NCBI GenBank assembly: GCA_023375785.1
Contig: SZWC01006737.1
Span: 78,681 to 136,564 of the forward strand
Direction of reading: 5' to 3'
DNA length: 57,884 nucleotides
Origin: Penium margaritaceum
Lineage: Eukaryota > Streptophyta > Zygnematophyceae > Desmidiales > Peniaceae
Shown: positions 43,214 through 53,806 of the stretch, in pieces
How the letters are laid out: each line of letters begins with the position of its first letter
How positions within the stretch are numbered: position 1 is the first letter of the stretch
Notes under the pieces: model-generated
The model's database searches: none
What the model saw: only the letters and a program-made list of their open reading frames with translations
Told to the model about the DNA's origin: nothing
Translations under genes and position numbers: made by a program

Positions 43214-43832
43214 TGTTGGTGTTGACATACACGCAAGTGACCTCTTGTCTCCACTCACTCACACACACGTTCACTGCAGGTGACTGAGCACCGTTGAAGC
43301 CATGGTCCTAGCAGGGCTAGCCAGGTACAAGACTGGCGTGTCCACAGCCATGCCCAAGCTCTTCTATGGAGACACCATGAAGTTCTCAATGTTTTGGCTA
43401 TGAGCCACATGGTGGCTGAAACACGAAGAGATCACTTGAGAAATGCATGCTCATCATACACTCGTGGTTGAGTGGATTCTAATCTTGTGTGCCTTGCATG
43501 CCATGCTGGTTGTTAAGTTCTTGCCCGGGTTGTTCATCCTACAAGGCCACACACTCAGTCGCTCTGAGGTGTGAGAAATCGCGGCGGCTTTTAGCCGACC
43601 GGTCAGGTTCGACCCCGGGGTGGCGGCCGGGCCCCACTTCAATGCTCTCGAGTGGGTGGCCCAGTCAACCGCGGCTTAGAGCTCACTAGCTTGTTACACA
43701 CTTACTACTCGTTCTCTTGTGACTTTAACAAGACTAAGTGTTCTCTGCCTCTCACCCCGATCCATCCATGGATGCCGCGTCTCCCTAGCTTGTGTGTCTT
43801 AGGGCGTAAGGCAGCCTCTTGCCGCCACCTAC
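43214..43832 (+). mobile_element. 5' LTR of C5
   Basis: Starts TGTTGGTGTTGAC, ends CCACCTAC next to the primer site; 619 bp. It contains 399 bp (43416-43814) absent from the 3' LTR. Confidence 0.85.
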
Positions 43833-43844
43833 TGGTATCAAATC
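43833..43844 (+). promoter_or_regulatory. Primer-binding site of C5
   Basis: TGGTATCAAATC, two mismatches from TGGTATCAGAGC, directly after the LTR. Confidence 0.75.
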
Positions 43845-44614
43845 TGGAGGGACCCCCTCCCTCCGCTCCTTCGATCCGGGATCCACGGGTGATGCAATGA
43901 CAAGGGAGTGATACAACATCTTGCCCGCAACACTCGCACTTCCCGTCTATCGTCGGCCCGAGGCATCGCCTCGAGTGCTGTTGCACCATAGCACCACTGT
44001 CTCGACGCCATTCTCTGGCTTGGTGCACTTAACCCTAATCGCGACGCACCGCACTCCATTCTTGGAGTCTCTCGGCCCCGTCGACCTCCTTGCAGTAGCC
44101 CACACGTCACTTTGACCTGGACTCGGTCCTCTAGCCTCCGTCCACAACTGCTGCTCAATCCTACAGCCCCGCAGTTTGGGGCCGGGCACTCCGTACGTTG
44201 CCACACCACTGCACCCACGTGTGCAATAGCAGTCGCTTCAGCGGCTTGAGACGCCACCCTGGCTTCACCACCCGAATCGGAGCCAATCCCCTCGTCGCCA
44301 AGGGTCTGGCGTGAGCGTGTACGCAACAATGAGCTCCTCGCACGCTACGAGGAGGAGGAGAAACGTGGTTGGGCCCGCCGCCGACGGTGTGACAGCCCTG
44401 GCTACCATACGGGTGAAGACTATGACCTCGCAGAGCATCTTGCACTCGCTGACGCTGCTGAGCACGCGTCCTACTGCCAATCCGCCTCTGACGACTCTCC
44501 ACCGGTGCAGAACGCGCCAGCCACAGGACTGCCACGTGAGCAACATCGTCCCTCCTCACCTGTAAGCTCACTCGTCAGTAGAGTCTTCGTCTTCGTGCCG
44601 CCCGTTCTGGCACA
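43845..44614 (+). other. C5 leader, first part
   Basis: GC-rich leader with no protein homology that I recognise. Antisense frames through it are shadows. It ends in a candidate splice donor, CCTGTAAGCTC, with GT at 44562. Confidence 0.5.
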
Positions 44615-45294
44615 ATGCCAGCTGCCGAGGCAACAGTCAGGCAGCCAGCAGAGGACCCCTCGCATCGTGCTGCCTCACCTGCTGCATCACAGGCAGCAGC
44701 TCCACTTCTGGTACCCACAAACATCTTCTCTGTGTTGCAGGCAGCCCTTGCCTCTAGCTCAGCTGTTGCTTCTACGTTCGCAGCTACCGCTCGCGCCACA
44801 CGCATACTTGCCACCACTGCTGCGGGCAGGGCGATTGAGACATACACCAACACAGCTGTTGAGCGGGGTCCACTTGCAGCCGCCACTGTCAAAATTGCTG
44901 TGCAGATTGCAGCAGCCGCTGACTCCATTGCATCTGCAGCAGCTTAAGCTGCCACAGCACTATCCAGTACTATGACATCCGTTCAGGACTCCACCTCCCA
45001 AGTGTCCACTGTAGCAGTATCCTCACCCTTCGGCCATCAGGTTCGACTTCTCGTCACAGCTGCAGCGGCGGTCTCTTCTTTCACTGGTGCAGTACTCACT
45101 GGCATTGCCTGCTTCATCGTCTCTGCATCCTCCTCTATGGTGGTCATTGCAGCATCAGCAGTAGCTGCACTGTCTCCCTTGTTTAGTCTGCGTCGTTAGG
45201 CTCGGTGAGCTGTTTCTCCTCTACTACTTGCGCCTCTCTTGCTTCCTTTCTTCTTCTTGTACGTGGCCGTGTGCACCTTCCCTTGGTTGTGCAG
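44562..45294 (+). other. Putative leader intron of C5
   Basis: GTAAGC at 44562 and a long pyrimidine tract ending GTGCAG at 45294 frame 733 bp. C6 has GTAAGC at 53123 and TTGCAG ending at 53828, 706 bp, at the same place. After both acceptors comes the block CCCACGCCCACTAGG and then the gag ATG. The pre-gag ORF lies inside. Splicing would shorten the leader and favour gag translation. Confidence 0.5.
44615..45199 (+). pseudogene. Pre-gag ORF of C5 (Ala-rich, hydrophobic C-terminus)
   Basis: Starts MPAAEATVRQPAEDP and runs in one frame with one TAA at 44945 to a stop at 45197. The segment AGRAIETYTNTAVERGPLAA aligns with AGRATEAYTEAAAVDGPIVA in the C6 pre-gag ORF, and both continue with AAAT.I..I..AA..IAS-type helices. 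The C-terminus (VLTGIACFIVSASSSMVVIA) is hydrophobic enough for a membrane segment. I know of no standard copia protein here; function unknown. Alanine bias could inflate the resemblance, but the non-Ala positions agree too. Confidence 0.5.
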
Positions 45295-45386
45295 TGCCAC
45301 TAATACGGCCTATCTCTCATTCCCACGCCCACTAGGACAAGGGAAACTCTGCCCGAAAAACCTTGTCCGTCTCGTGCATTTCCACC

Positions 45387-47300
45387 ATGCCAGTCGAAGA
45401 TGATCAGTATGCAGCCCTGTAGGAGGAGCTGCGCAAAGAACGCGCAGCCCTTCAAGCAGCTCTTACCGCCCAGCGCGCCGCTGAGGAGAAACTATGCACT
45501 GAGCAGGGCGACCAGGACACGTTCGCTGATCACATTGCCGACCTTGTCCTCAATCGTCTGTAGCCTGTCTTTCGCTCCACGCCTGCTGTTTCTGCTACTA
45601 CTGATGTCGCTGTTGTCTTCTCTACCTCACCCGCTTCCGCATCCACCAGCATTGGCCCTCTGCACTCTGACCCCATTGCTGTTGCAGCTGCTGCAGGCGC
45701 AACCGCTGCAAAAGCCAAAACCCAGCCCCTGTACCGCAAGCCCGACTTTGACTCAGCACCACCTCACTTCACCTCTAGCCTCTCATTCACTTCCTGGGAG
45801 GTGCGCTTCAGTGCTTGGGCACAAGGTGAGCAGCTGTGGGAGTACTACCATCTGCCCAATCCCTCTGCTGACCCCCCTTTTGTCCCCACTGATGCTGAGT
45901 CAGTGCGTGCTGTCTGTGCTCTCATTCGACCTAGACCCGATGATCTCACTGATTGGATCGGGTCATACAATGCTGACACTGTGCGCCGCACACCTGCTGA
46001 TCCATTCGGCGCATACGCACTCATCAAGCGTCGCACCACTGTCACTGGGCATGCAGCACAAATCATGCTTACCGTATAGTTTAACACTCTCTCCATGCGT
46101 GCTGACAAAACTGTTGATGCTTATTGGGCCCACGGTTTGCGTATTTTGAAGGACCTCGGCAAAGCAGCACCTGGCCAGCTTCCTGCTGTTCTTTCTATTG
46201 TCAACGGCCTCATCCCAGAACTGTCCGACATCTTCAGGGAGGTGAAAGCCTCTGAACTTGAGCGTCTTGCCGCAGAACCTGTGCCAACTCATTCTCTGCC
46301 AGGCATTGCATTGGTGCCCTTTGGGAGTTCACCTCCCAACGGCTCACTGACTGGTGGAGCGGTCTTCAAAACAAGCGCATCCATCGCGCGGCCGTTGCCG
46401 CTGCCACCACAACACTCTCCTCTTCCTCCTCTTCCTCATCCTCCTCTCCAGCCACATCCCTAGTCCACCAAGGGGGTGGCGGGGGGATCGGGGCAAAGGT
46501 GGTGGTCGAGGCAAGGGCTCTAATGCCGTCGGACCTGGCGGGCAGTCGGGTCGTGGCAAAGTAAAAGTCACCAGTACCAACGTTGGCGGCACACCTTCCT
46601 CTTCTGCTACTTCCAGCACTGTCACGTGTTGGAACTAAGGGGCCACCGGTCACTCTGCACCAAAGTGCCCCGCTCCACCCGACAACGAGCGCCTGGCCTC
46701 TGCCATGCGTGCTCACTGGGCGCGATCCTCTGGTGGCTCTGGGGGCTCTGCTGTCACCTCTCGGGCCGCACCCCCGCCATCACCCCCGTGCCACCACCCC
46801 GCCACTTCTGAGGCTGTCGTCCATCACACCACAGCAGCACCACCTCATGTTCCTTACCCCTGGGGGTGGCCTCCAGGTTATGGCGGACCGGTCTTCTACG
46901 GTCCGCCCTCCAGAACCTATGCTGCCCCTTCTTGGGCGACGTCGCCTTACTCCTCTCGCCGGGCATCCTCCGGAGTCGTCATCACCCCGGACCCGCCTGC
47001 GGACGAATGCCAGTTGGACGCTGCTCTTTCACACGTCGTCCACCAGCGCCACCTTCGTGATCAGGGAGGTGAGAGTGACCGCTCGGGGTCAAAGTCTCTT
47101 GCGTGTGCTGTCGATGGGGAGTTGTGTGGTTCAGTGTCCGGTCATGTTCTCGGGCGTTCTCCTGTTGATGTACCGCGGATTGAGGAGTGGCAGTCCCTTC
47201 GTTTGCCTCGTTGCCTTGCTGCGTGCGGTCAGCGCCTCGTTCCGCATGCTGCCATTGCTGCCGTGAGTCGTGACCCCGCTACGGTCCGTGCGTCGGGGAA
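45387..47300 (+). pseudogene. Copia C5 gag
   Basis: ATG 45387 (MPVEDDQYAAL) follows CCACC. The coiled-coil-like start has TAG at 45420. The capsid domain reads TSWEVRFSAWAQGEQLWEY, TVTGHAAQIMLTV-stop-FNTL (TAG 46077; C6 has Gln) and DAYWAHGLRILKDLGKAAPG. A one-base slip in a G run near 46480 shifts the frame into a Gly/Arg-rich stretch (GKGGGRGKGS) and a zinc knuckle TCWN-stop-GATGHSAPKC, in which TAA 46636 replaces a Cys. Another single-base loss near 47300 precedes protease. Confidence 0.85.
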
Positions 47301-48640
47301 TTTTGGATCCTTGATTCCGGAGCCACCCATCACATGACTTCGTCGCGTACGTCCTTTGTTTCTCTTGGCCCCGTTGATTCCGTGCGTTTCGTCCGCACTG
47401 GCTCCGGTGAGCTGCTCCCTGTGTAGGGCGTCGGCGTTGTGCATTTTGTTGGTCTTGGGGGGGAACTGTTCCTACCTGACGTCCTGTATGTTCCATCGCT
47501 TGAGCTGAGTCTGCTCTTTGTCACCACGCTTGACGGCCAGGGCATGGACTTCTCCTCCAGCCACGGCACTGCCTCTGTCTCCCATCGCACCTCTGGCCGC
47601 ATCCTTCTCCACGGCACTCGCTGCGATCGCCTGTTTCGCGTACCTACCTTTGCGCCGTTGCTTGCCACTGCTGCCCATGTGCACGTTGCCCGCTCCCTCT
47701 CTCCTGCCCAGGCTCAGCTGCTGCACCGCCGCTTATGCCACATCCACACTGCTGCCATTGACTCCCTTCTTCGCACGCTCCCCGCTGATATTCTGGATGC
47801 TGGCTCCTTTCCCTCCCCTTGCCCTCCTGACTGCCTGGATTGTGCCCAAGGCAAAATGCATCGGTCCTCCTTCTCCACCTCTGAAACGCGCACCTCTGCT
47901 CCTCTTGACTTGTTGCATGCTGACGTCATGGGCCCTCTCCCCCATGACACTCTTGGAGGGGCTGGTCGCTACGTGCTCTGCCTCACTGATGACTTCTCTC
48001 GTATGCGTTGGGTCTTTGCCCTCAAACAGAAAAGTGACGTCTGTTCCTCAATCGAGTCCTGGCTTCTCCAGGCCGAACTTGCCTGTGGTCGTCGCCTCCG
48101 TGTCTTTCGTTGTGACCGCGGGGGTGAGTTCATTGGTCCCACCTCTCGCTTTCTCTCCTCTCGTGGTGTCCGTGTCGAAACCACTCCTCCATACACGCCC
48201 CAAAAAAATGGTGTGTGTGAGTGTTGGAACCGCACTCTTCCTGACGGTGTCCGTACCCTTCTTGCTGCGTCTGACCTTCCCCATCTCTTCTCCTTTGAGG
48301 CAATGTCCTATATGACATGGGTCTGGAACCGCGTCCCACATGGCCCTCTCCCTCGGCATGTCACGCCGTTTGAGCGCTGGTTTGCTCGTCGGGCGGACCT
48401 CCGCCTTGCTCGCGTCTGGGGTTGTGTCGCTGCTATCTGGCTTCCTGAGGACCTTCGCGACGGTAGACTCAGCCCGCGCGCTCATTTGTGCACTTTCCTC
48501 GGTGTTTCGGCCATGTCCAAGGCCTGGCGCTTCTAGGACCCCGATCGTGCCGTGGTCGTCGAGTCGCGGGATGCTCTGTTCTTTGAGGATGTCTTCCCTC
48601 GCGACTTGTCTCGTGTCGTTCCCCCCTCATCTTTGTCCTC
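47301..48640 (+). pseudogene. Copia C5 protease and integrase
   Basis: FWILDSGATHHMTSSRTSFV (catalytic Asp-Ser-Gly), ELLPV-stop-GVGVVHFV (TAG 47424; Gln in C6), LPDVLYVPSLELSLLFV, HRRLCHIHTAAIDSLL, CLDCAQGKMHRSSFS, DVMGPLPHDTL, LTDDFSRMRWVFAL, FRCDRGGEFIGPTS and MTWVWNRVPHGPL, ending AWRF-stop-DPDRAVVVESRDALFF (TAG 48534 at Trp, preceded by C). Integrase D, D, E all present. Only two stops, no indel, over 1.3 kb. Confidence 0.9.
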
Positions 48641-49290
48641 GCTCCGTCGGCTTGGGGGGGTAGGTCTGTTCCAGCCTCCGGTCTCGCTGGTGTGACTCCT
48701 TTGAGCTTGTCTCCCCATGGGCCTCTCTCTGCCTCCGGTCCCTCCTCGAGCTTGAACCCCCCTCCCACTTCCTCTCTTGGTTCCTCCAACACGGACACAC
48801 CCCACAGCTTCCCGTCGTCGTCCCCACACTCCTCACCCTCTTCATCGTCTGAGTCCACGTCATTGCCTGTCAGTGTTCCGCCACTGTCTGATGACGCTCC
48901 TGAATAATCTCCCCCGCCCGTCCTCTCTGACATTCCCTCACCATCACCCTTGATTGGTGCTGAGCTTGTCTCTTCTCCAGTCTCTGAGGCACGACCAGTT
49001 GTGCCCGAGCCATACACTCATGGGGGAAGACTCCGTGCTCTTCCACAGACATCAGTCTCACAGTCCTCACAGTCACAGCGTCATACCCAGTCCAGTGCAC
49101 CCGCTGCCGCTGGCTCGACTGCCAGACCTACTAGGCTTGACGCCCTTGGACTCGCTGTCAGCGTGGTTCACCCCAACTCAGCAGTAGGCTATGCCCTTGT
49201 TGCTCATGAGTTCCACAGTGCCCTGGATGCCTACGCTGCAGGATACGTCGTTGCCTGTTTTGCTGCGAGTAGCCTTCCCTCTCTGACCCC
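48641..49290 (+). other. C5 integrase-RT linker
   Basis: Ser/Pro-rich coding linker (SSSNTDT, PSSSPHSSPSSSSES) with a frame change relative to integrase and a TAA at 48904. It ends in the lead-in HPNSAVGYALVAHEFHSAL. Confidence 0.7.
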
Positions 49291-50160
49291 ACTCTCAGCT
49301 GAGCCTACCACCGTGCGTCAGGCTAGGAAGGCAGCTGACGCTGACCTGTGGGAGAAGGCCATGCTGGAGGAACTCACGGCCTTGAACGAACATGAGGTAT
49401 TTGAGCTGGTTGATCTTCCACCTAGTCGTAAGGGAGTCTCGGCCTGTTGGGTACTTCGGCACAAGCTAAAGCCTAACGGCACGATTGACAGATACAAGGC
49501 ACGCCTCACGGCCAAGGGATTCTCCCAAATTCCGGGCATTGACTTTGATGAGACCTTTGCTCCAGTTGGACGCTACACCACCGCCCGGGCTCTCTTGAGC
49601 CTGGTGGCTCAGCATGAGTGGGAGTTGGAGCAGATGGATGTTAACAACGCATGCTTGCATGGACGCCTTGATGAGGAGATCTACATGGTGTAGCCCCCAG
49701 GTTTCACGGATGGTACAAACAAGGTTTGGCCACTGCGTAAGGCACTGTACGGGCTCAAGCAGTCACCACGCTGCTGGAACTTGGAGATCTCCTCCACTCT
49801 GGAGAAGGGCGGCTACCATCGCAACTCAGTCGATCCTGCACTCTTTTTAAGTGCCCCCTCGTAGCCCCTCGTGGCCGTTCTGGTCTACGTGGATGATCTC
49901 CTCATTGCGTCTCCCAGTCCAGCAGCCGTGCAGTCAGTCAAGACTCTTCTACAGACGGTCTACAAGATGAAGGACCTGGGTCTAGCCCGTGTGTTTCTCG
50001 GCATGGAGCTAGAGCGAGACCGCCAGCGCAGGACACTACATGTACACCATGCTGCATACATTCGCAGCCTGGGGGAGCGCTTCTATTCCTAGCTCGTCGT
50101 TACCCCCATCGCGTCCACACCGATGAGTCCAGCAAGTCAGCGCCTGCTCAAGTCATCTAA
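49291..50160 (+). pseudogene. Copia C5 reverse transcriptase
   Basis: Reads VFELVDLPPSRKGVSACWV, KARLTAKGFSQIPGIDFDE, WELEQMDVNNACLHG, EEIYMV-stop-PPGF (TAG 49691 at the Gln of VQPPGF), LYGLKQSPRCWNLEIS, LVYVDDLLIASPSP (YVDD intact) and KMKDLGLARVFLGMELERD. Further TAG codons lie at 49862 and 50090. No indels. Without the amber codons the domain would be complete. Confidence 0.9.
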
Positions 50161-50872
50161 CCCATCCCAGTTGGGGAACACTGTCGACGTCACCGATTAC
50201 CTCAACGTGATTGGGTCACTGATGTACCTCGCCACTACCACCCGAGCGGCTGTGGCCTTCTCGGTCAACTTCCTGCCTCAGTTCTCTGAGCAACCTTGTC
50301 AGAAGCATCTCGAGACTACACTGCGTGTCGTTCGCTAGGCTCTGTCCACTAGGCGTGTCGGCCTGTGCTACAGGTCACAGCCCTCTGTTGTCGTTGATGG
50401 GTACACCGACAGTGACTGGGCTCATGATGCAGATGCACGTAGTTGCACATGCTACATCTTTCTTGTGGGTGGCACTGTTATTTCATGGAAAAGTGGCAAA
50501 CAGGGTTGTGTGGCGCGCAGCTCTAGTGAGGCTGAGTATCTTGCAATCGGCGCAAGTAATTGTGAGAGTATCTGGCTTTCCCGCTTGCTGCAGCAGCTCA
50601 ACGTGCCCATTCGTTGCATCACCCTGCGCTGCAACAACCAGAGCACCAAGGCGATTGCTGAGCATAATGGCATGCAGCATTCGCGCACCAAGCACATCAA
50701 CATTGAGCATCACTTTGTGCGCGAGCGCATTGCTACAGGAGAGGTCCAGATTGTCTGGGTCGACACGCGTCAACAGCGAGTAGACTTCATTACCAAGGCT
50801 CTTATCAGTGGAACGCTCAAGGCTGTTTTGAATGCAGTTGGCTTGTTGCGAGCTCGTGACCCCCCTGGTTGA
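50161..50872 (+). pseudogene. Copia C5 RNase H
   Basis: Reads NVIGSLMYLATTTRAAVAFS, an amber codon at 50336 where other copies have Tyr, then SQPSVVVDGYTDSDWAHD, GGTVISWKSGKQGCVARSSS, EAEYLAIGASNCESIWLSRL, TLRCNNQSTKAIAEHNG, HSRTKHINIEHHFVRE and VDFITKALISGTLK, to TGA 50870. From 50465 to 50872 there is no stop. Confidence 0.9.
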
Positions 50873-50931
50873 TGTTTCAACCTTGCTCCTGTTGTCGTGA
50901 GTTCTTGTGTGGTGTGTGGGCTGTTCGTCTG

Positions 50932-50946
50932 TGGGTCATGGGGGAG
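50932..50946 (+). promoter_or_regulatory. Polypurine tract of C5
   Basis: GGGTCATGGGGGAG directly precedes the 3' LTR, the usual plus-strand primer site. Confidence 0.75.
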
Positions 50947-51167
50947 TGTTGGTGTTGACACACACACAAGTGACCTCTTGTCTCCACTCATTCACACACA
51001 CGTTCACTACAGGTGACTGAGCACCGTTGAAGCCATGGTCCTAGCAGGGCTAGCCAAGTACAAGACAGGCGTGTCCACAACCATGCCCAAGCTCTTCTAT
51101 GGAGACACCATGCAGTTCTCAGTATTTTGGCTATGAGCCACATGGTGGCCTCTTGCCGCCACCTACA
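50947..51167 (+). mobile_element. 3' LTR of C5 (internally deleted)
   Basis: TGTTGGTGTTGAC to CCACCTACA, 221 bp. It matches the 5' LTR at both ends but lacks 399 bp from its middle. Confidence 0.9.
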
Positions 51168-51172
51168 GTCAA
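51168..51172 (+). repeat. Target-site duplication of C5, right copy
   Basis: GTCAA, identical to 43209-43213. Confidence 0.9.
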
Positions 51173-51410
51173 TGCCACATGAGTGACGGACGTCCACGCT
51201 CATGAGGTCGAGAGTCGTGACAGACAGGAGGCTGAGTTCCAAATCCGGCACATAGAGCACATCGGTCACAAAGACGTCACTGGACGGACCACAAAAACAA
51301 ACGACGCCAAGACCACAAACATGCAAGATCTGTCTGGACCCCGTCCGGACGTTGTTAACATTCCCAACGGAACCAAGCACGCTGAACGCCTCATGTGATG
51401 CATGGCACCG
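51168..51410 (-). pseudogene. Copia C3 fragment: protease core
   Basis: The minus strand reads HEAFSVLGSVGNVNNVRTG, VFVTDVLYVPDLELSLLSV and DLMSVDVRHSCGI, which continues into 43208 across C5. The active-site region is at the right edge (GAMHHM). It ends at 51410 where the C6 LTR starts. Confidence 0.85.
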
Positions 51411-51961
51411 TGTTGGTTTGTGAACCACAGACGTGTCGTGACCTCTGGCCTCGCTGCACACCCACCTCACTGATGTAGGTGACTGATGCTGGAGTGACTC
51501 TGGCGCCGACATCCCAGCGTCCCTCATGATGAGGCGTGCACAAGAAGAGGAGCTGTGGCAATTTGCATCGTGGCTCATGACAGGAGTGCTTTATAGTCAT
51601 ATGTTCTCGTTATGTTTAACGCTAGGTTTCCTAGTGCTACTGTGTTTGGGGGGGGGGCTGAGCACCCGGGGTTGTGACACTTAGGTTGTCTCGGCAGAAT
51701 TCTGTCGATGTGCAGGCTCGCAGGATAATGCGGCCAGGAGGTTCGAGATCGAGGCTTGTCTAGGCCTCGTAGTGACGAGCGAAGTTGGAGCTCGCCGCCC
51801 CTCGCTCGTCATTGCTCTCGCTCCCGCTAGCAGTCCTGTGGCTTGTTACTCGTCACTCGACTCTCTCACTTGTGTTCCGTTACAGTGCATGGTGCAAAAC
51901 CTCTCTTGGTTCCTCGCCCCACATTCTTCCATTCCCTCGTCACGCCGAGTCTCATTACCCA
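51411..51961 (+). mobile_element. 5' LTR of C6
   Basis: Starts TGTTGGTTTGTGAACC, ends ATTACCCA, 551 bp. No second copy is in the window, so boundaries rest on the C3 break on the left and the primer site on the right. Confidence 0.75.
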
Positions 51962-51962
51962 C

Positions 51963-51976
51963 TGGTATCAGAGCGG
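51963..51976 (+). promoter_or_regulatory. Primer-binding site of C6
   Basis: TGGTATCAGAGCGG, perfect over the 12 bases used by plant copia elements. Confidence 0.85.
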
Positions 51977-53056
51977 TGTGAAGAGGGAATGCATCACACG
52001 CGACACTGCGCGCGAGATCCTGTTGGCGCGTGACACTTCGCCGTCGCCGCCACCGCTTCCGCCGTCTCTGCTGTTCTCCAGCAGTCCTGCACGCTCTGGG
52101 GAGGGGGATTCTCCTCCATCCTAGCCTTCGGCCTCCACTCTCGGCGGTCGACTGCAGCCACGTGTAGAAAACCGCGGGTTAGGGTTTTTCCCCTTCCCGC
52201 GGATCTCTCCTTCCCGCTCGTTGCCCACAGCCACAACAGTTGCGGTCTACGCAGCTCCCACCGCAACCCCGTGCTCGCGTCTCAAGGGTCGTCGTGCGGC
52301 ACTGACGTGTCCGCTTGACTGCGCCGGTGGCATCCGCACATTGACAGTTTCAGTCCTCACAACTGCAACCGCTGGTGCATCTACTCGCCAGCAGCAGCTA
52401 CGGCAGTCTCCTCTTGTAGCCCGCAGTAGCACACACACCAGCAGCCGCCTTAGCTATAGAGGCAGCAGCCGTGCAGTCACGGTCACAGTTGTCACTGTGA
52501 CTGCCGGAGGTGCTCGTCTACTGCAGCAGATCGGCAGCAACAGCAGCATCGTCCACAACAGTAGTGTTGTCAGCTGCCTCCGCCGCAGCAGCAGCAGCAT
52601 CCGGAGCAGTGGCAGCGGCATTGCTGTCAGCAGCAGCATTGGAGCCGCATCAACCGCAGCAGCAGCAGCCTCGGGAGCAGCAGCAGCATCATTGTTAGCT
52701 GTAGTGCTGGCAGCCCCATCAGCCGCGGCAGCAGCAGCATTGGCAGCCGCATCAGCCGCAGCAGCAGCAACATCGGGAGCAGCATCAGGAGCATTGTTAG
52801 CAGCAGCGCTGCCAGCCCCGTCAGCCGCGGCAGCAGCAGCATTGGCAGCCGCATCAGTCGCAGCAGCAGCAACATCGGGAGCAGCAGCAGTAGCGTTGGC
52901 AGCAGCAGCAACAGCACTCGCAGCAACAGCAGCATTGTTAGCAACGGCGCTGACAGCGGCATCAGTAGCTGCAACAGCAGTCCGGTTGCTGCAGTGACAA
53001 CGGATCTCCATTGTGTGCACCGCTTTGGTGGTGCTGCACCCCACCACCGTAGAGGA
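51977..53056 (+). other. C6 leader with GCA-rich repeat
   Basis: After about 240 bp without recognisable features, an open frame from 52221 to 52997 translates to mostly Ala because the DNA is GCA/GCAGCC repeat. From about 52640 to 52960 it is built of imperfect tandem copies, two of them 102 bp apart (TTGTTAGC at 52692 and 52794). I regard it as low-complexity leader, like the CAG tracts in C2 and C4, rather than a gene. Confidence 0.6.
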
Positions 53057-53806
53057 ATGAGCAGCGATCCGGCGTCCGCATCCACAGCGGCGTCATTAGC
53101 GCGGGCTGCTCGCCACCGTCCGGTAAGCGTCTCCCCGCCTTCTTCTCCTTGGGGGGGTCTGCAGCCACAGGACGCTCCCGACCTATACGTTGCATTCACG
53201 CAGGACGTTGTGAGCCTTGTGAGTGCGCTCACTCGCACGACTGCAGCAATTGTAGATGCAGCTGCAGCAGCTGCCGCTAAGTTTGCCGCAGCCGCTAGAG
53301 ACTCTCGCGCACCTGCCCTGACCTCAGCAGGGCGTGCAACAGAGGCATACACAGAGGCTGCAGCTGTCGATGGTCCCATTGTTGCAGCAGCCACTGACAT
53401 AGGGACACGGATCTCTATAGCAGCGTCTGCCATCGCATCAGCGACGGCTTTTGCTGCATCTGCGACAGCATTAGCGGCAGCTTCAGTCCGCACCTCCACA
53501 TCGTCCGCTGTCACTGCAGGGGCATCTGCTCCATCGGCCGCCTCCACCTTCTTCACGGCGACAGTCTCCATCACAGCAGTCATCACCACCCTCAGTGCTG
53601 CTTTCGTCACTGGAGTGTTTGCTCTGGTGGTACCCCTTTTCTCCAACTGTTGCCATTCTCTCCGCTGCCTCTGCAGCTGCAGTTCCGCCGCTTTTAGCCT
53701 TTCTGCGCAGTCCGTCACCTCCTGTCCGCGCATGATTCTCTCTCTTGCATGCTTTTGTCCCCTACCGTCTTCCCTTGTTCTCTCTGTGGTGGCTTGTCCT
53801 GTCTGA
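52994..53806 (+). CDS. Pre-gag ORF of C6 (Ala-rich, hydrophobic C-terminus), open
   Basis: Open for 270 codons; the second ATG at 53057 (MSSDPASASTAASL) is the more likely start because similarity to C5 lies downstream. The middle segment (AGRATEAYTEAAAVDGPIVA, then AATDIGTRISIAASAIASA) aligns with the C5 ORF. The C-terminal part has a hydrophobic run (SITAVITTLSAAFVTGVFAL) followed by a Cys-rich tail. It sits between primer site and gag, inside or across the putative intron donor at 53123. Function unknown. Confidence 0.5.
   Translation: MTTDLHCVHRFGGAAPHHRRGMSSDPASASTAASLARAARHRPVSVSPPSSPWGGLQPQDAPDLYVAFTQDVVSLVSALTRTTAAIVDAAAAAAAKFAAAARDSRAPALTSAGRATEAYTEAAAVDGPIVAAATDIGTRISIAASAIASATAFAASATALAAASVRTSTSSAVTAGASAPSAASTFFTATVSITAVITTLSAAFVTGVFALVVPLFSNCCHSLRCLCSCSSAAFSLSAQSVTSCPRMILSLACFCPLPSSLVLSVVACPV

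Larger units (their letters stand above)
43214..51167 (+). mobile_element. Ty1/copia element C5
   Basis: Complete element with LTRs, primer site, leader with extra ORF, gag, PR, IN, RT, RNase H, polypurine tract and perfect 5-bp target duplication inside C3. Three or so single-base frameshifts and about eleven stops, nearly all TAG, make it non-functional. RT and RNase H are in one indel-free frame. Confidence 0.92.

Noticed and set aside
43464-43616. tRNA gene or SINE inside the C5 5' LTR
   Set aside because: TGGTTGAGTGG and GGTTCGACCCC resemble A and B boxes but are about 140 bp apart, with no cloverleaf seen.
4264-51410. Fungal-type repeat-induced point mutation
   Set aside because: RIP targets mainly CpA and would turn TGG into both TAG and TGA and CAA into TAA at high rates. 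Here TAG dominates and the Trp changes require a preceding C.
52627-53733. 368-codon minus-strand open frame in the C6 leader
   Set aside because: Composed of Leu and Ala runs opposite GCA repeats and the pre-gag ORF. Composition shadow.
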